Shown in pieces: positions 26,390 through 34,779 of a stretch of 64,000 nucleotides of DNA (the first letter of the stretch is position 1; every line of letters begins with the position of its first letter). Position numbers and translations under genes: made by a program. Under the pieces are notes generated by a model. The model was not told the origin of the DNA. It was given only the letters and a program-made list of their open reading frames with translations, and did no database searches. The stretch comes from Streptomyces sp. RPA4-2 (GTDB lineage Bacteria; Actinomycetota; Actinomycetes; Streptomycetales; Streptomycetaceae), in NCBI RefSeq assembly GCF_012273515.2, contig NZ_CP050975.2, positions 2,294,001-2,358,000 on the forward strand, given 5' to 3'.

Positions 26390-26665
26390 TCAGGCCCGCT
26401 GCCTGTTGCCGCGCAGCGACATGTAGACCATGTCGCCCAGGAAGACGATGACGATGGCGGCCACCAGTTGCAGCGCGTGCCGGCCCCAGTCGATGCCCCT
26501 GGTCTCGGCGATGCCGAGCCAGCCCGCGATGGCGTTGCCGACGATCGCGCCGATGATGCCGAAGATGGTGGTCAGCCAGAGCGGGCTGTGCTGTTTGCCC
26601 GGCAGGATCGCCTTGGCCAGCAGGCCGAGCACGAAGCCCACGATGATCGCCCACAACCAGCCCAT
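26390..26665 (-). CDS. GlsB/YeaQ/YmgE family stress-response membrane protein
   Basis: A 91-residue membrane protein with three hydrophobic helices and the family motifs FVLGLLAKAILPG, TIFGIIGAIVGNAIAGWLG and DWGRHALQLVAAIVIV. Family members are induced by general or envelope stress; their biochemical role is unknown. An Asp23/AmaP locus, another Gls24-related stress module, lies elsewhere in the window (49.7-52.1 kb). Confidence 0.92.
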   Translation of the reverse strand: MGWLWAIIVGFVLGLLAKAILPGKQHSPLWLTTIFGIIGAIVGNAIAGWLGIAETRGIDWGRHALQLVAAIVIVFLGDMVYMSLRGNRQRA

Positions 26666-26906
26666 GTATGCCTCCTAGTACGGCTCCGCGTGAGCAGTAC
26701 GCCCAGTCTCGGTCCGGCCGTCGTACGGCGCATGTCGGGCTCGGCCATACGCGGGACGGCGCATCAGGTCCCCTCGGACCGGACCCGCCCCGGTCTCGAA
26801 GGCGACGCAGGCGCGGCGTAACGTGGAACCTGTTCGGGCCCGCGTCCCTGACCGGGTCCGTGCGGGTACGGGCCGGGGAGAGTCCGACACAGGCAGGTGG
26901 TGGCAC

Positions 26907-27317
26907 ATGCTGCGGAAGCAGAGCGGCGGTCAGGTCTTCCGGATCACCGGGGCCAGGCAGGGACTCGACGAGGACGTCCGTGGCAGACAGCGCCGTTACA
27001 TCATCTCGATGTCCGTCCGCACGCTCTCCGTGATCCTCGCCGCCACCCTCTGGAACGTCGAGCGGCACGTCGCGCTCGTGGCGCTGGTGCTCGGGATCCT
27101 GCTCCCCTATGTCGCGGTGGTGATCGCCAACGCCGGCCGCGAGAACGCGCCGTCGCTGCCCTCCACCTTCGTCACCCTTCCCGGCCCCGCGATGATCTCC
27201 CCGCCCCGGCCGGACGCCTTCGCGAAGCCGGTCCCGGAGGATGTGGCCGCCGACGCCGGGACGGGACCGGGGGCCGCCCGCGCGAGCGCGCAGGACTCCG
27301 AATCGCCACTCGCCTGA
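26907..27317 (+). CDS. DUF3099 family membrane protein
   Basis: A 136-residue protein. An N-terminal conserved region (VFRITGARQGLDEDVRGRQRRYI) is followed by two membrane helices (residues ~30-75, RTLSVILAATLW and ALVALVLGILLPYVAVVIANA). The tail is disordered and Pro/Ala-rich. This matches the actinobacterial DUF3099 family, of unknown function. ATG 26907 follows a CAGGTGG; a longer reading to 26823 is less likely. The 241-bp spacer from the GlsB-like gene holds a shared divergent promoter region and nothing else I recognise. Confidence 0.85.
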   Translation: MLRKQSGGQVFRITGARQGLDEDVRGRQRRYIISMSVRTLSVILAATLWNVERHVALVALVLGILLPYVAVVIANAGRENAPSLPSTFVTLPGPAMISPPRPDAFAKPVPEDVAADAGTGPGAARASAQDSESPLA

Positions 27318-27429
27318 CCACGGACGATCCGCAGAAAACGGAATCCGGCCGCGCGCCAAGCTCAAGAAAAGCTCAGATCAATCATGTTGTTCCGGTGCCG
27401 GGCAGCGGGTTACCCGTGACATACTTCGT

Positions 27430-27510
27430 ACGCGCTCCGCATCCCCCGTCGGAGCGACAGACCGACGCCGGGCAGCTCCCCCCGTGGCTGCTCGGCGTCG
27501 CCTTTTGGGA
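27430..27510 (+). ncRNA. 6C small RNA
   Basis: Two consecutive hairpins expose C-runs in their loops, the defining feature of the actinobacterial 6C RNA. Hairpin 1: CGCTCCG (27433-27439) pairs with CGGAGCG (27450-27456), loop CATCCCCCGT. Hairpin 2: GACGCCGGGCAGC (27464-27476) pairs with GCTGCTCGGCGTC (27487-27499, one G-U pair), loop TCCCCCCGTG. GCCTTTT follows and makes hairpin 2 a terminator. Known homologues (B11/6C in mycobacteria, 6C in Streptomyces) act through the C-rich loops on G-rich ribosome binding sites. The rest of the 392-bp gap 27318-27709 contains no gene I can support; a promoter should lie near 27400-27425. Confidence 0.85.
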
Positions 27511-27709
27511 GCCGTTTCCGGGACCGGATCAGGGTCGGTTCGACGAACGGGAAGAGCGGTTCGGGGCCCGTTCGAACACCGCGCGAGAGCCTGCGCGGGA
27601 GTCCCCGTCGAAGATCGACCGGAAACCGGTCCACGGCCGTCCACGGGGTCGTACGAGGTTCGTTCGGGGTGCGTTCGGAGCGGGTCCCGCAGCCGCCTAG
27701 GGTTGAGTC

Positions 27710-27952
27710 GTGAACCTCCCGCTCTTCGACCCGTCGCCCGCTCCCGCCACTCCGCAGTGCTCCGCCAAGGCCTGCCGCGCCGACGCGGTGTGGGTGCTCG
27801 CCTGGAACAACCCGAAGCTGCACACACCGGAGCGCCGCAAGACATGGCTCGCGTGCGACGAGCACCGCGAGCACCTGTCCCAGTTCCTCGGCGTGCGCGG
27901 GTTCCTGAAGGACGTGGTCCCGCTGGCGGACTGGGTGGCCCCCGGCGCCTGA
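27710..27952 (+). CDS. Small conserved actinobacterial protein with Cys/His residues
   Basis: An 80-residue protein starting at GTG 27710. It has CSAKACRADAVWVLAWNNP near residue 17 and LACDEHREHLSQFL near 47. The C-x4-C and C-x2-H spacing suggests a small metal-binding fold. Homologues are often labelled 'acetone carboxylase' in databases, which is almost certainly a transferred error, since no carboxylase domain is present. It is convergent with moaA. Confidence 0.8.
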   Translation: MNLPLFDPSPAPATPQCSAKACRADAVWVLAWNNPKLHTPERRKTWLACDEHREHLSQFLGVRGFLKDVVPLADWVAPGA

Positions 27953-27983
27953 GCGCGCGCCGCGGGCCCTCGGCGGGGCCGCC

Positions 27984-28973
27984 TCAGCCGCCGATCGCCG
28001 ACATCGGACGCTCCGGCTGAAGGAATGACGGATCGTCCAGCCCCGAGCCCGCCTTCTTGCCCCACATCGCCAGGCGCCAGATGCGGGCGATCTCCTCGTC
28101 GGGAGCCTCCGAGCGCAGCGCGGCGCGCAGGTCGGTCTCCTCGGTGGCGAACAGACACGTGCGTATCTGGCCGTCGGCCGTGAGACGCGTACGGTCGCAG
28201 GCCGCGCAGAACGGGCGGGTGACGGAGGCGATCACACCCACACGGTGCGGGCCGCCGTCGACGAGCCAGCGCTCGGCCGGGGCCGAACCGCGCTCGCCGG
28301 CGCCCTCCTCGGTGAGCGTGAAGCGCGTACGCAGCGAGTCGAGGATGTCGCCGGCGGTGACCATGCCCTCGCGCTTCCAGCCGTGCTGGGCGTCGAGGGG
28401 CATCTGCTCGATGAAACGCAGTTCGTAGTCGTGCGCGACGGCCCAGGCGAGCAGGTCCGGGGCCTCGTCCTCGTTCAGGCCCGGCATCAGGACCGTGTTG
28501 ACCTTGACCGGGGTCAGGCCCGCGTCGTGGGCGGCTTCGAGGCCCGCGACGACGTCGTGGTGACGGTCCCGGCGGGTGAGGGTCTTGAAGACCTCCGGGC
28601 GCAGCGTGTCCAGTGACACGTTCACCCGGTCCAGTCCCGCCGCCTTCAGGGCGGCGGCGGTGCGCCGGAGGCCGATGCCGTTGGTGGTCAGGGACATCCG
28701 CGGGCGGGGTGCGAGGGCGGCGGCCCGCTCCACTATGCCCACCAGACCGGGGCGCAGCAGGGGCTCACCGCCGGTGAAGCGGACCTCGGTGATACCGAGA
28801 CGGGTGACGGCGATCCCGATGAGGCGGACGATCTCGTCGTCCGTCAGCAGATCGGGCTTGGACAGCCACTGCAGTCCCTCTTCGGGCATGCAGTACGTGC
28901 ACCTCAGATTGCACTTGTCCGTCAGGGAGACGCGCAGGTCGGTGGCTACTCGGCCGTAGGTGTCGATGAGCAT
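27984..28973 (-). CDS. moaA: GTP 3',8-cyclase MoaA (molybdenum cofactor biosynthesis)
   Basis: A 329-residue radical SAM enzyme that converts GTP to 3',8-cyclo-7,8-dihydro-GTP, the first step of molybdopterin synthesis. The N-terminal radical SAM cluster is C21-x3-C25-x2-C28 in DKCNLRCTYC. The second [4Fe-4S] cluster that binds GTP is FCAACDRTRLTADGQIRTC (C-x2-C-x13-C). The C-terminal Gly-Gly needed for activity is present (SAIGG). ATG 28973 gives the usual start MLIDTYGRVATDLRVS. No other moa genes are nearby. Confidence 0.96.
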   Translation of the reverse strand: MLIDTYGRVATDLRVSLTDKCNLRCTYCMPEEGLQWLSKPDLLTDDEIVRLIGIAVTRLGITEVRFTGGEPLLRPGLVGIVERAAALAPRPRMSLTTNGIGLRRTAAALKAAGLDRVNVSLDTLRPEVFKTLTRRDRHHDVVAGLEAAHDAGLTPVKVNTVLMPGLNEDEAPDLLAWAVAHDYELRFIEQMPLDAQHGWKREGMVTAGDILDSLRTRFTLTEEGAGERGSAPAERWLVDGGPHRVGVIASVTRPFCAACDRTRLTADGQIRTCLFATEETDLRAALRSEAPDEEIARIWRLAMWGKKAGSGLDDPSFLQPERPMSAIGG

Positions 28974-29073
28974 GTGGGCCCCCTCCCTCGATGCGGATCA
29001 TCCTTACCAGGCACGATCGAGCCTACGTGACAGGACGGACATCCAGCGTGGCCGGATCCCACGAGGTACGGCG

Positions 29074-29105
29074 CGGCCGCGTCGTAGGGATCTACGACGC
29101 GGCCG
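29074..29105 (-). terminator. Terminator hairpin after the symporter operon
   Basis: A perfect 14-bp stem (CGGCCGCGTCGTAG at 29074-29087, CTACGACGCGGCCG at 29092-29105) begins 14 bp after the symporter stop codon and separates it from moaA. Confidence 0.8.
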
Positions 29106-29118
29106 TCGGCGAGGGGCG

Positions 29119-30741
29119 TCAGTGCGCTCCGGTGCCCGTCAGGGAGCGGACCTCCAGCTCGGCGTACTTGCCGGCGTCGGGCTCCTCCTTGGACAGCAGG
29201 GTGCCCAGCCAGCCCAGCAGGAAGCCGACCGGGATCGAGATGATGCCGGGGTTCTCCAGCGGGAACCAGTGGAAGTCGACGTCCGGGAACATCGAGGTGG
29301 GTTTGCCGGAGACGACGGGCGAGAACAGCACCAGGCCGACCGCGGTGACCAGACCGCCGTAGATCGACCAGAGGGCGCCCGGGGTGGTGAACCGCTTCCA
29401 GAAGAGGCTGAAGAGGATCGTCGGCAGGTTGGCGGACGCGGCGACCGCGAAGGCGAGGGCGACCAGGCCGGCGACGTTGAGGTCACGGGCGAGGGCGCCC
29501 AGGAGGATGGACACGGCGCCGATGCCGACCGTCGCGTACCGGGCCGCCCTGATCTCGTCCTTCTCGTCGGCCTTCCCCTTCTTGATGACGTTCGCGTAGA
29601 TGTCGTGCGCGAACGACGAGGAGGAGGCCAGCGTCAGGCCCGCGACGACCGCGAGGATCGTTGCGAAGGCGACGGCGGAGATGGAGGCGAGCAGGATGGC
29701 GCCCCAGTCGGAGTCGACGCCTCCCAGGTGCAGAGCCAGCAGGGGCGCGGCCGTGTTGCCCGCCTTGTTGGAGGCGATGATCTCGTCGGGTTTGATCAGC
29801 GCGGCGGCGCCGAAGCCGAGGGCGAGGGTCATCAGGTAGAAGGCACCGATGAGGCCGATCGCCCAGTTCACGGACTTCCGCGCGGTCTTCGCCGTGGGCA
29901 CGGTGTAGAAGCGGATCAGGATGTGCGGAAGTCCGGCGGTGCCCAGGACCAGGGCCATGCCGAGGGAGAGGAAGTCCAGCTTGGTCGTGGAGGTGGCCCC
30001 GTACTTCAGGCCGGGCTCCAGGAAGGGCGCGCCCTTGCCGCTGTTGTCCGCCGCCTTGCCGAGCAGGTCGGAGATGTTGAAGTTGAACTTCAGCAGGACC
30101 AGGAAGGTGAGCAGCAGCGCGCCGATGATCAGCAGGACGGCCTTGATCATCTGCACCCAGGTGGTGCCCTTCATGCCGCCGATGGTCACGTACACGATCA
30201 TCAGGACGCCGACGAGGGCGACGATGGCGACCTTGCCGCCGTCGCTGGTGATGCCGAGGAGCAGCGAGACCAGGACGCCCGCGCCGGCCATCTGGGCCAG
30301 CAGGTAGAAGATCGACACGACGATCGTGGAGGTGCCGGCGGCGGTGCGTACCGGGCGCTGGCGCATGCGGTACGCCAGGACGTCGCCCATGGTGTAGCGG
30401 CCGGAGTTGCGCAGCGGTTCGGCGACCAGGAGCAGGGCCACCAGCCAGGCGACGAGGAAGCCGATGGAGTACAGGAAGCCGTCGTAGCCGAAGAGGGCGA
30501 TGGCGCCGGCGATGCCGAGGAACGAGGCCGCGGACATGTAGTCGCCGGAGACGGCCAGTCCGTTCTGGAATCCGGTGAACTGGCGGCCGCCCGCGTAGAA
30601 GTCGGCGGCGTCCTTGGTCTGGCGGCCCGCCCAGACGGTGATGACGAGGGTCGCGGCGACGAACACCGAGAACAGGGTGATGATCAGCGGCCGGTGCTGA
30701 CTTGCTTCACCGGCTGCGATCAGGGTCGGTACGGAGCTCAT
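29119..30741 (-). CDS. Sodium:solute symporter, acetate/monocarboxylate (ActP/MctP) type
   Basis: A 540-residue SSS-family permease with about 13 membrane helices. Motifs are DFYAGGRQFTGFQNGLAVSGDYMSAASFLG (residues ~46-75) and LPHILIRFYTVPTAKTARKS (residues ~275-295), which are typical of ActP-like acetate permeases. It should import short-chain carboxylates with sodium. The ATG at 30741 overlaps the DUF485 stop (ATGA), giving the standard DUF485-symporter operon. The open frame continues upstream to 31209, but that part is the shadow of the DUF485 gene. Confidence 0.93.
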   Translation of the reverse strand: MSSVPTLIAAGEASQHRPLIITLFSVFVAATLVITVWAGRQTKDAADFYAGGRQFTGFQNGLAVSGDYMSAASFLGIAGAIALFGYDGFLYSIGFLVAWLVALLLVAEPLRNSGRYTMGDVLAYRMRQRPVRTAAGTSTIVVSIFYLLAQMAGAGVLVSLLLGITSDGGKVAIVALVGVLMIVYVTIGGMKGTTWVQMIKAVLLIIGALLLTFLVLLKFNFNISDLLGKAADNSGKGAPFLEPGLKYGATSTTKLDFLSLGMALVLGTAGLPHILIRFYTVPTAKTARKSVNWAIGLIGAFYLMTLALGFGAAALIKPDEIIASNKAGNTAAPLLALHLGGVDSDWGAILLASISAVAFATILAVVAGLTLASSSSFAHDIYANVIKKGKADEKDEIRAARYATVGIGAVSILLGALARDLNVAGLVALAFAVAASANLPTILFSLFWKRFTTPGALWSIYGGLVTAVGLVLFSPVVSGKPTSMFPDVDFHWFPLENPGIISIPVGFLLGWLGTLLSKEEPDAGKYAELEVRSLTGTGAH

Positions 30742-31094
30742 GCGCCGCCCTCCATCCGGGACTTGATCGCCTCGGCCTTGGGGTCGAGCTGCGCGGCGGC
30801 GTGCCGCGAGTACCACCAGGCGATGAGGAACGTGGTGAGGAACTGGGCGAGCCCGAGGACCAGGGCGACGTTGACGTTGCCGGCCACCTTGGTGCCCATG
30901 AAGTCGCCCGCGTAGTTCGAGAGCAGGACGTACAGCAGGTACCAGGCGATGAAGCCGACGGTCACGGGGAAGGCGAAGGAGCGGTGCGAGCGGCGCAGTT
31001 CGGCGAACTCGGCGCTCTGCTGCACCTCCGTGAACTCCTCGGTCGAGGGCAGTCCTGGATCGGCCTTCGAGGGGGGCGGTGCGTCGGTAGCCAC
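30738..31094 (-). CDS. DUF485 membrane protein (symporter accessory)
   Basis: A 118-residue protein with two membrane helices (FPVTVGFIAWYLLYVLLS and VALVLGLAQFLTTFLIAWW) and the DUF485 pattern (FAELRRSHRSFAFP). In many bacteria this family (YjcH-like) is encoded immediately before acetate permeases and is thought to help the symporter; here the coupling is by ATGA overlap. GTG 31094 has GAGGAGA upstream. Confidence 0.92.
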   Translation of the reverse strand: MATDAPPPSKADPGLPSTEEFTEVQQSAEFAELRRSHRSFAFPVTVGFIAWYLLYVLLSNYAGDFMGTKVAGNVNVALVLGLAQFLTTFLIAWWYSRHAAAQLDPKAEAIKSRMEGGA

Positions 31095-31325
31095 GGAGTC
31101 TCCTCGCGTTGCGGGTGCGGATATGGCGGTGGGCGGGGCGAGTTGGGGCTCGCGGACCGGGACGGGTCGGGCACGGACGTTGTGCGAACCTCACAGTGGC
31201 ACGGATCACGTTGACCGGGTGGTGACGGTGTGCAGGGGGTGTGATCCGCCGGGGGCCCGAGCGGGCTCGCGCTCCCGTTCAAGGTCACGGCGCCGCGCGT
31301 GGACCGGTTCAACTCCCCCGGGTTC

Positions 31326-31359
31326 TTTCGGAAGTCGGCTCCCGCTCGTTTCGGAAGTC
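31326..31359. promoter_or_regulatory. Direct-repeat element in the divergent spacer upstream of the subtilisin gene
   Basis: TTTCGGAAGTC occurs exactly twice (31326-31336 and 31349-31359, 23 bp apart), and a weaker TCTCCGGAAATC follows. The 391-bp spacer (31095-31485) between the DUF485 operon and the subtilisin gene otherwise shows no gene or hairpin I can identify. The repeats may be binding sites for an unknown regulator. Confidence 0.4.
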
Positions 31360-31485
31360 ATCTCCGGAAATCGTTGCTGGCCAGCTCGGACGAGGGATAG
31401 CTTCGGCCTGCACCACTCGTCATGTACCTGCCCGAGCGCCCCTGGGTGTTCGGGCGGCTTTCGTTCCGGATGATGTGGAGATCCC

Positions 31486-33012
31486 ATGGCTCATCTGCGA
31501 TCCAGACGCCGGCTCGCCCTCGCGGTCCCGGTCGTCCTGTCGCTCACCGCCTCGCTCGGCTTCCTGCCGGGCGCCGCGTCGGCCGCACCACTCACCGCGT
31601 CCACCGCCACCCGCGCGGACGGCCCCGCTCTGGCGTACGTGGTCAACACCAGGACGGACCACCACACGATCGCGTCGGTGAAGAGGGCGATCGCCGCGGC
31701 CGGCGGCAGTGTCGTCATCGCCTACGAGCAGATCGGCGTGATCGTCGTCCACTCCGCCGACCCCGACTTCGGCAGCCGGATCCGCGCCGTGCGCGGGGTG
31801 CAGTCGGCCGGTGCGACACGGACGGCGCCGCTGGCGGCCGCGGGGACCACGGACGAGGGCGCGGCGAAGGTGCTGTCGGCCGCGGAGGCGGCCAAGGTCT
31901 CCCGGAGCGCCGCGGCGGGCCAGGAGCCCCTGGAGGCCGACCAGTGGGACCTGCGCGCGATAGGCGCCGACAGGGCGGCGAAGAAGGACCCGGGCAGCAA
32001 GAAGGTGACGGTGGCCGTGATCGACGTGGGTGTCGACGACACCCACCCGGACATCGCCCCGAACTTCTCCGCCTCTCAGTCCGCGAACTGTGTGGGCGGC
32101 AAGCCGGACACCACGTACGGCGCCTGGCGCCCGGTGGACGCCGACCACTACCACGGCACGCATGTCGCGGGTGAGATCGCCGCCGCCCGCAACGGCGTCG
32201 GTGTCGCGGGCGTGGCGCCGGGTGTGAAGGTCTCGGGCATCACGGTGGCCGAGCCGGACTCCACCCAGCTGTTCTACCCGGAGAGCGTCGTCTGCGCCTT
32301 CGTGTTCGCCGCCGACCACGGCGTGGAGATCACCAACAACAGCTACTACGTGGACCCGTGGCTCTACAACTGCATGGACGACCCCGACCAGCGGGCGATC
32401 GTCGACGCGGTCGACCGGGCCCAGCTGTACGCCCAGCGGAAGGGCACGCTCAACGTCGCCGCGGCGGGCAACTCCAACGACGACCTCGACGCGGACGCGC
32501 TCTCGGACGCGTCCAGCCCCGACGACTCGACGCCCGTCCCCCGCACCGTCGACCCCCACAAGTGCTTCGACGTGCCGACCCAGTTGCCGGGCGTCGTCAC
32601 GGTGAGTTCGACCGGTGTCACCGGAGCCAAGTCGTACTTCTCCAGCTACGGCAAGGGTGTCATCGACGTCGCGGCGCCCGGCGGTGACCGGTTCCAGATC
32701 CCGGACACACCGTCGAAGGACGGCCGCATCCTGTCCACGCTGCCGAACAACCAGTACGGCTGGCTGCAGGGCACCTCGATGGCGACACCGCACGTCGCGG
32801 GCGTGGCGGCGCTGCTGAAGTCCAAGTACCCCTGGGCCGGACCGGCCACGCTCCAGAGGCTCCTGAAGGCCGAGGCGGACAACCCCGGTTGCCCGGCCGG
32901 CCCGTACGACGGGAACGGCGACGGCGTCGTCGACGCCACCTGCGTCGGCAACAAGCACCTGAACGGGTTCTACGGAGCCGGGATCGTCAACGCGCTGCGA
33001 GCGGTCAGGTAA
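31486..33012 (+). CDS. Secreted S8 family serine peptidase (subtilisin-like)
   Basis: A 508-residue secreted protease. A signal peptide (residues 1-33, RRLALAVPVVLSLTASLGF) is followed by a pro-region (about 45-150) and the S8 domain. The catalytic triad is intact: D180 in VAVIDVGVDDTHPDI, H223 in HGTHVAGE and S431 in GTSMATPHVAG, with the oxyanion Asn in AAGNSNDDLD. Five cysteines lie in the mature part. It acts outside the cell. Streptomyces subtilisins process or degrade extracellular proteins, sometimes during aerial growth, but the substrate here is unknown. A terminator follows at 33104. Confidence 0.94.
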   Translation: MAHLRSRRRLALAVPVVLSLTASLGFLPGAASAAPLTASTATRADGPALAYVVNTRTDHHTIASVKRAIAAAGGSVVIAYEQIGVIVVHSADPDFGSRIRAVRGVQSAGATRTAPLAAAGTTDEGAAKVLSAAEAAKVSRSAAAGQEPLEADQWDLRAIGADRAAKKDPGSKKVTVAVIDVGVDDTHPDIAPNFSASQSANCVGGKPDTTYGAWRPVDADHYHGTHVAGEIAAARNGVGVAGVAPGVKVSGITVAEPDSTQLFYPESVVCAFVFAADHGVEITNNSYYVDPWLYNCMDDPDQRAIVDAVDRAQLYAQRKGTLNVAAAGNSNDDLDADALSDASSPDDSTPVPRTVDPHKCFDVPTQLPGVVTVSSTGVTGAKSYFSSYGKGVIDVAAPGGDRFQIPDTPSKDGRILSTLPNNQYGWLQGTSMATPHVAGVAALLKSKYPWAGPATLQRLLKAEADNPGCPAGPYDGNGDGVVDATCVGNKHLNGFYGAGIVNALRAVR

Positions 33013-33103
33013 CCCGGGACCCGAGGTCTCCGGCGCGCCTGCCGACGCGGCCGACGCAGCGGTGACACCGGTGTGGTGACGGTGCCTCACCCGCGCCGCC
33101 GGT

Positions 33104-33134
33104 GCCATGGCCGTCCGCCGAGGACGGCCATGGC
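33104..33134 (+). terminator. Terminator hairpin after the subtilisin gene
   Basis: A perfect 13-bp stem GCCATGGCCGTCC (33104-33116) pairs with 33122-33134 around a 5-nt loop, about 90 bp after the stop codon. Confidence 0.7.
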
Positions 33135-33186
33135 GCCGGAGCGGAGGCGGCCGGCGAAAAGGTCCGCTCCGGAGTCTGTCCGCGGC

Positions 33187-33222
33187 GGTGGGTTCCGCGC
33201 CCCCGGGCGCGCGGAACCCACC
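33187..33222. repeat. Inverted repeat just upstream of the CoA-transferase gene
   Basis: A perfect 14-bp inverted repeat (33187-33200 and 33209-33222) with an 8-nt loop ends 15 bp before the ATG of the CoA-transferase. It may be a second terminator for the upstream gene or part of a leader that hides the ribosome binding site. Confidence 0.5.
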
Positions 33223-33237
33223 TGGCATAGTGCCCGT

Positions 33238-34635
33238 ATGACGCGATCGGCTGCTGGTACGGAGTTCGTGTGGGCGGCGCTGGGCGGAGACCCGGCGCTG
33301 CTGTCCCGGCTGTCGACGGTCGTCCGGCCGGGAGCCCTCGACGCCCGCCTGCCCGTACGGGAGTTGGCGCGGGCGTGCGTGGGGGCGTGCGCGCTCGCGG
33401 GCGCCGAGCTGACCGCCGTCCGCACCGGAGGGAACGTTCCCGGGGTGCTGGTCGACGACGGGGCCGTCGCCACCGCGTTCGTCAGCGAACGGCATCTGCT
33501 CGTCGACGGACGGGCTCCCGTGAACTTCGCGCCGCTGTCCCGGTTCTGGCGGACCGCCGACGGCTGGGTGCGCACGCACGCCAACTATCCCCACCACCGG
33601 ACGCGGCTGCTGGAGTCGCTGAGGCTGGACGCGGACGCGTCCGTGGAGACGGTCGCCGCCTGCCTCGGCGAGCGATCCGCCGCGGAGGTGGAGGACACCG
33701 TGTACGCGGCCGGGGGCCTGGCCGTCGCCCTGCGTACGCCCGCGGAGTGGGCGGCGCACGAACAGGGGGCGGCCGTCGCGCGCCACCCCCTGCTGAGCCG
33801 GGAGTCCGTCGCCGAGACGGACCGGTCGGCGCCGAGCGCACCGGCGCGGCTCTCCGGTGATCCGCTGCGGCCCGCGGCCGGCGTGCGGGTGCTGGACCTC
33901 ACCCGGGTCATCGCCGGCCCGGTCGCCACCCGCACCCTCGCCCTGCTGGGCGCCGACGTCCTGCGCGTGGACACGCCATGGCTGCCCGAGGACCCCGACG
34001 CGCACGCCGACACCGGCTTCGGGAAACGTTCCACCAAGCTCGACCTGGGCGGGCGCGCGGACCGCCGTACCTTCGAGGACCTGCTCGCCGGGGCCGACGT
34101 CGTGGTCACCGGGTACCGGCCCGGCGCCCTCGACCGCTTCGCGCTCACACCGGAGGCACTGGCCGCGCGGCGGCCCGGCCTGGTGGTCGCGCAGTTGTCG
34201 GCGTGGGGCCGGTACGGGCCGTGGTCCGGGCGGCGGGGCTTCGACAGTCTGGTGCAGGTCGCCACCGGGATCGCGGCGATCGAGGGGTCCGCCGAGCGGC
34301 CGGGTGCGCTGCCCGCGCAGGCCCTCGACCACGGCACGGGGTATCTGCTGGCCGCCGCGGTGCTCCGGTCGCTCACCGAACGGTCCCGGGAGGGCGGGAC
34401 ACGGCTCGTCCGGCTGGCGCTCGCCCGGACGGCCGGGTGGCTGGTCGACGGGCTCGGGCGCCCGGACGAGGAGCGCTCGGAGGCCTCGTACGACCCGGAA
34501 CCCTGGCTCGCCGAGACCGACAGTGACCTGGGCCGGCTCAAGTACGCCAGGACACCCGTCTCCTTCACCGGCGGGCCGGCCGACTGGGCGCGCCCACCCG
34601 GGCGCTGGGGGACGGACGCGGCCCGGTGGGCCTGA
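33238..34635 (+). CDS. Family III CoA-transferase-like protein (CaiB/BaiF) with unusual N-terminal half
   Basis: A 465-residue protein. The recognisable CaiB/BaiF core begins only at about residue 215 (GVRVLDLTRVIAGPVATRTLALLGADVLRVD) and includes FGKRSTKLDLGG, ADVVVTGYRPGALDRF, LVVAQLSAWG and SLVQVATGIAAIEG. The first ~200 residues (WAALGGDPALLSRL ... HHRTRLLESL, AHEQGAAVARHPL) resemble C-terminal parts of the same family, so the order of the two parts looks swapped relative to formyl-CoA transferase. Such enzymes exchange CoA between carboxylic acids; the substrate is unknown. No partner genes are next to it. Confidence 0.8.
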   Translation: MTRSAAGTEFVWAALGGDPALLSRLSTVVRPGALDARLPVRELARACVGACALAGAELTAVRTGGNVPGVLVDDGAVATAFVSERHLLVDGRAPVNFAPLSRFWRTADGWVRTHANYPHHRTRLLESLRLDADASVETVAACLGERSAAEVEDTVYAAGGLAVALRTPAEWAAHEQGAAVARHPLLSRESVAETDRSAPSAPARLSGDPLRPAAGVRVLDLTRVIAGPVATRTLALLGADVLRVDTPWLPEDPDAHADTGFGKRSTKLDLGGRADRRTFEDLLAGADVVVTGYRPGALDRFALTPEALAARRPGLVVAQLSAWGRYGPWSGRRGFDSLVQVATGIAAIEGSAERPGALPAQALDHGTGYLLAAAVLRSLTERSREGGTRLVRLALARTAGWLVDGLGRPDEERSEASYDPEPWLAETDSDLGRLKYARTPVSFTGGPADWARPPGRWGTDAARWA

Positions 34636-34779
34636 GCCCCCGGGCAGCGCCGAGCACCCGGTGCGCCCGGCGGGCGTGAGCGATGCCCCGGCCGGACACG
34701 TACCTGCGGGCGGAATGCACAACCACCGCTTCTTTCCCCGCACTTGCCCGGGTCTGTGCCGACTGGCGAAGATCTCGGG

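Noticed and set aside
27710..27952. Acetone carboxylase, as homologues of the 80-residue protein are often named
   Set aside because: The protein is far too short and has only a small Cys/His motif; the name is a database error.
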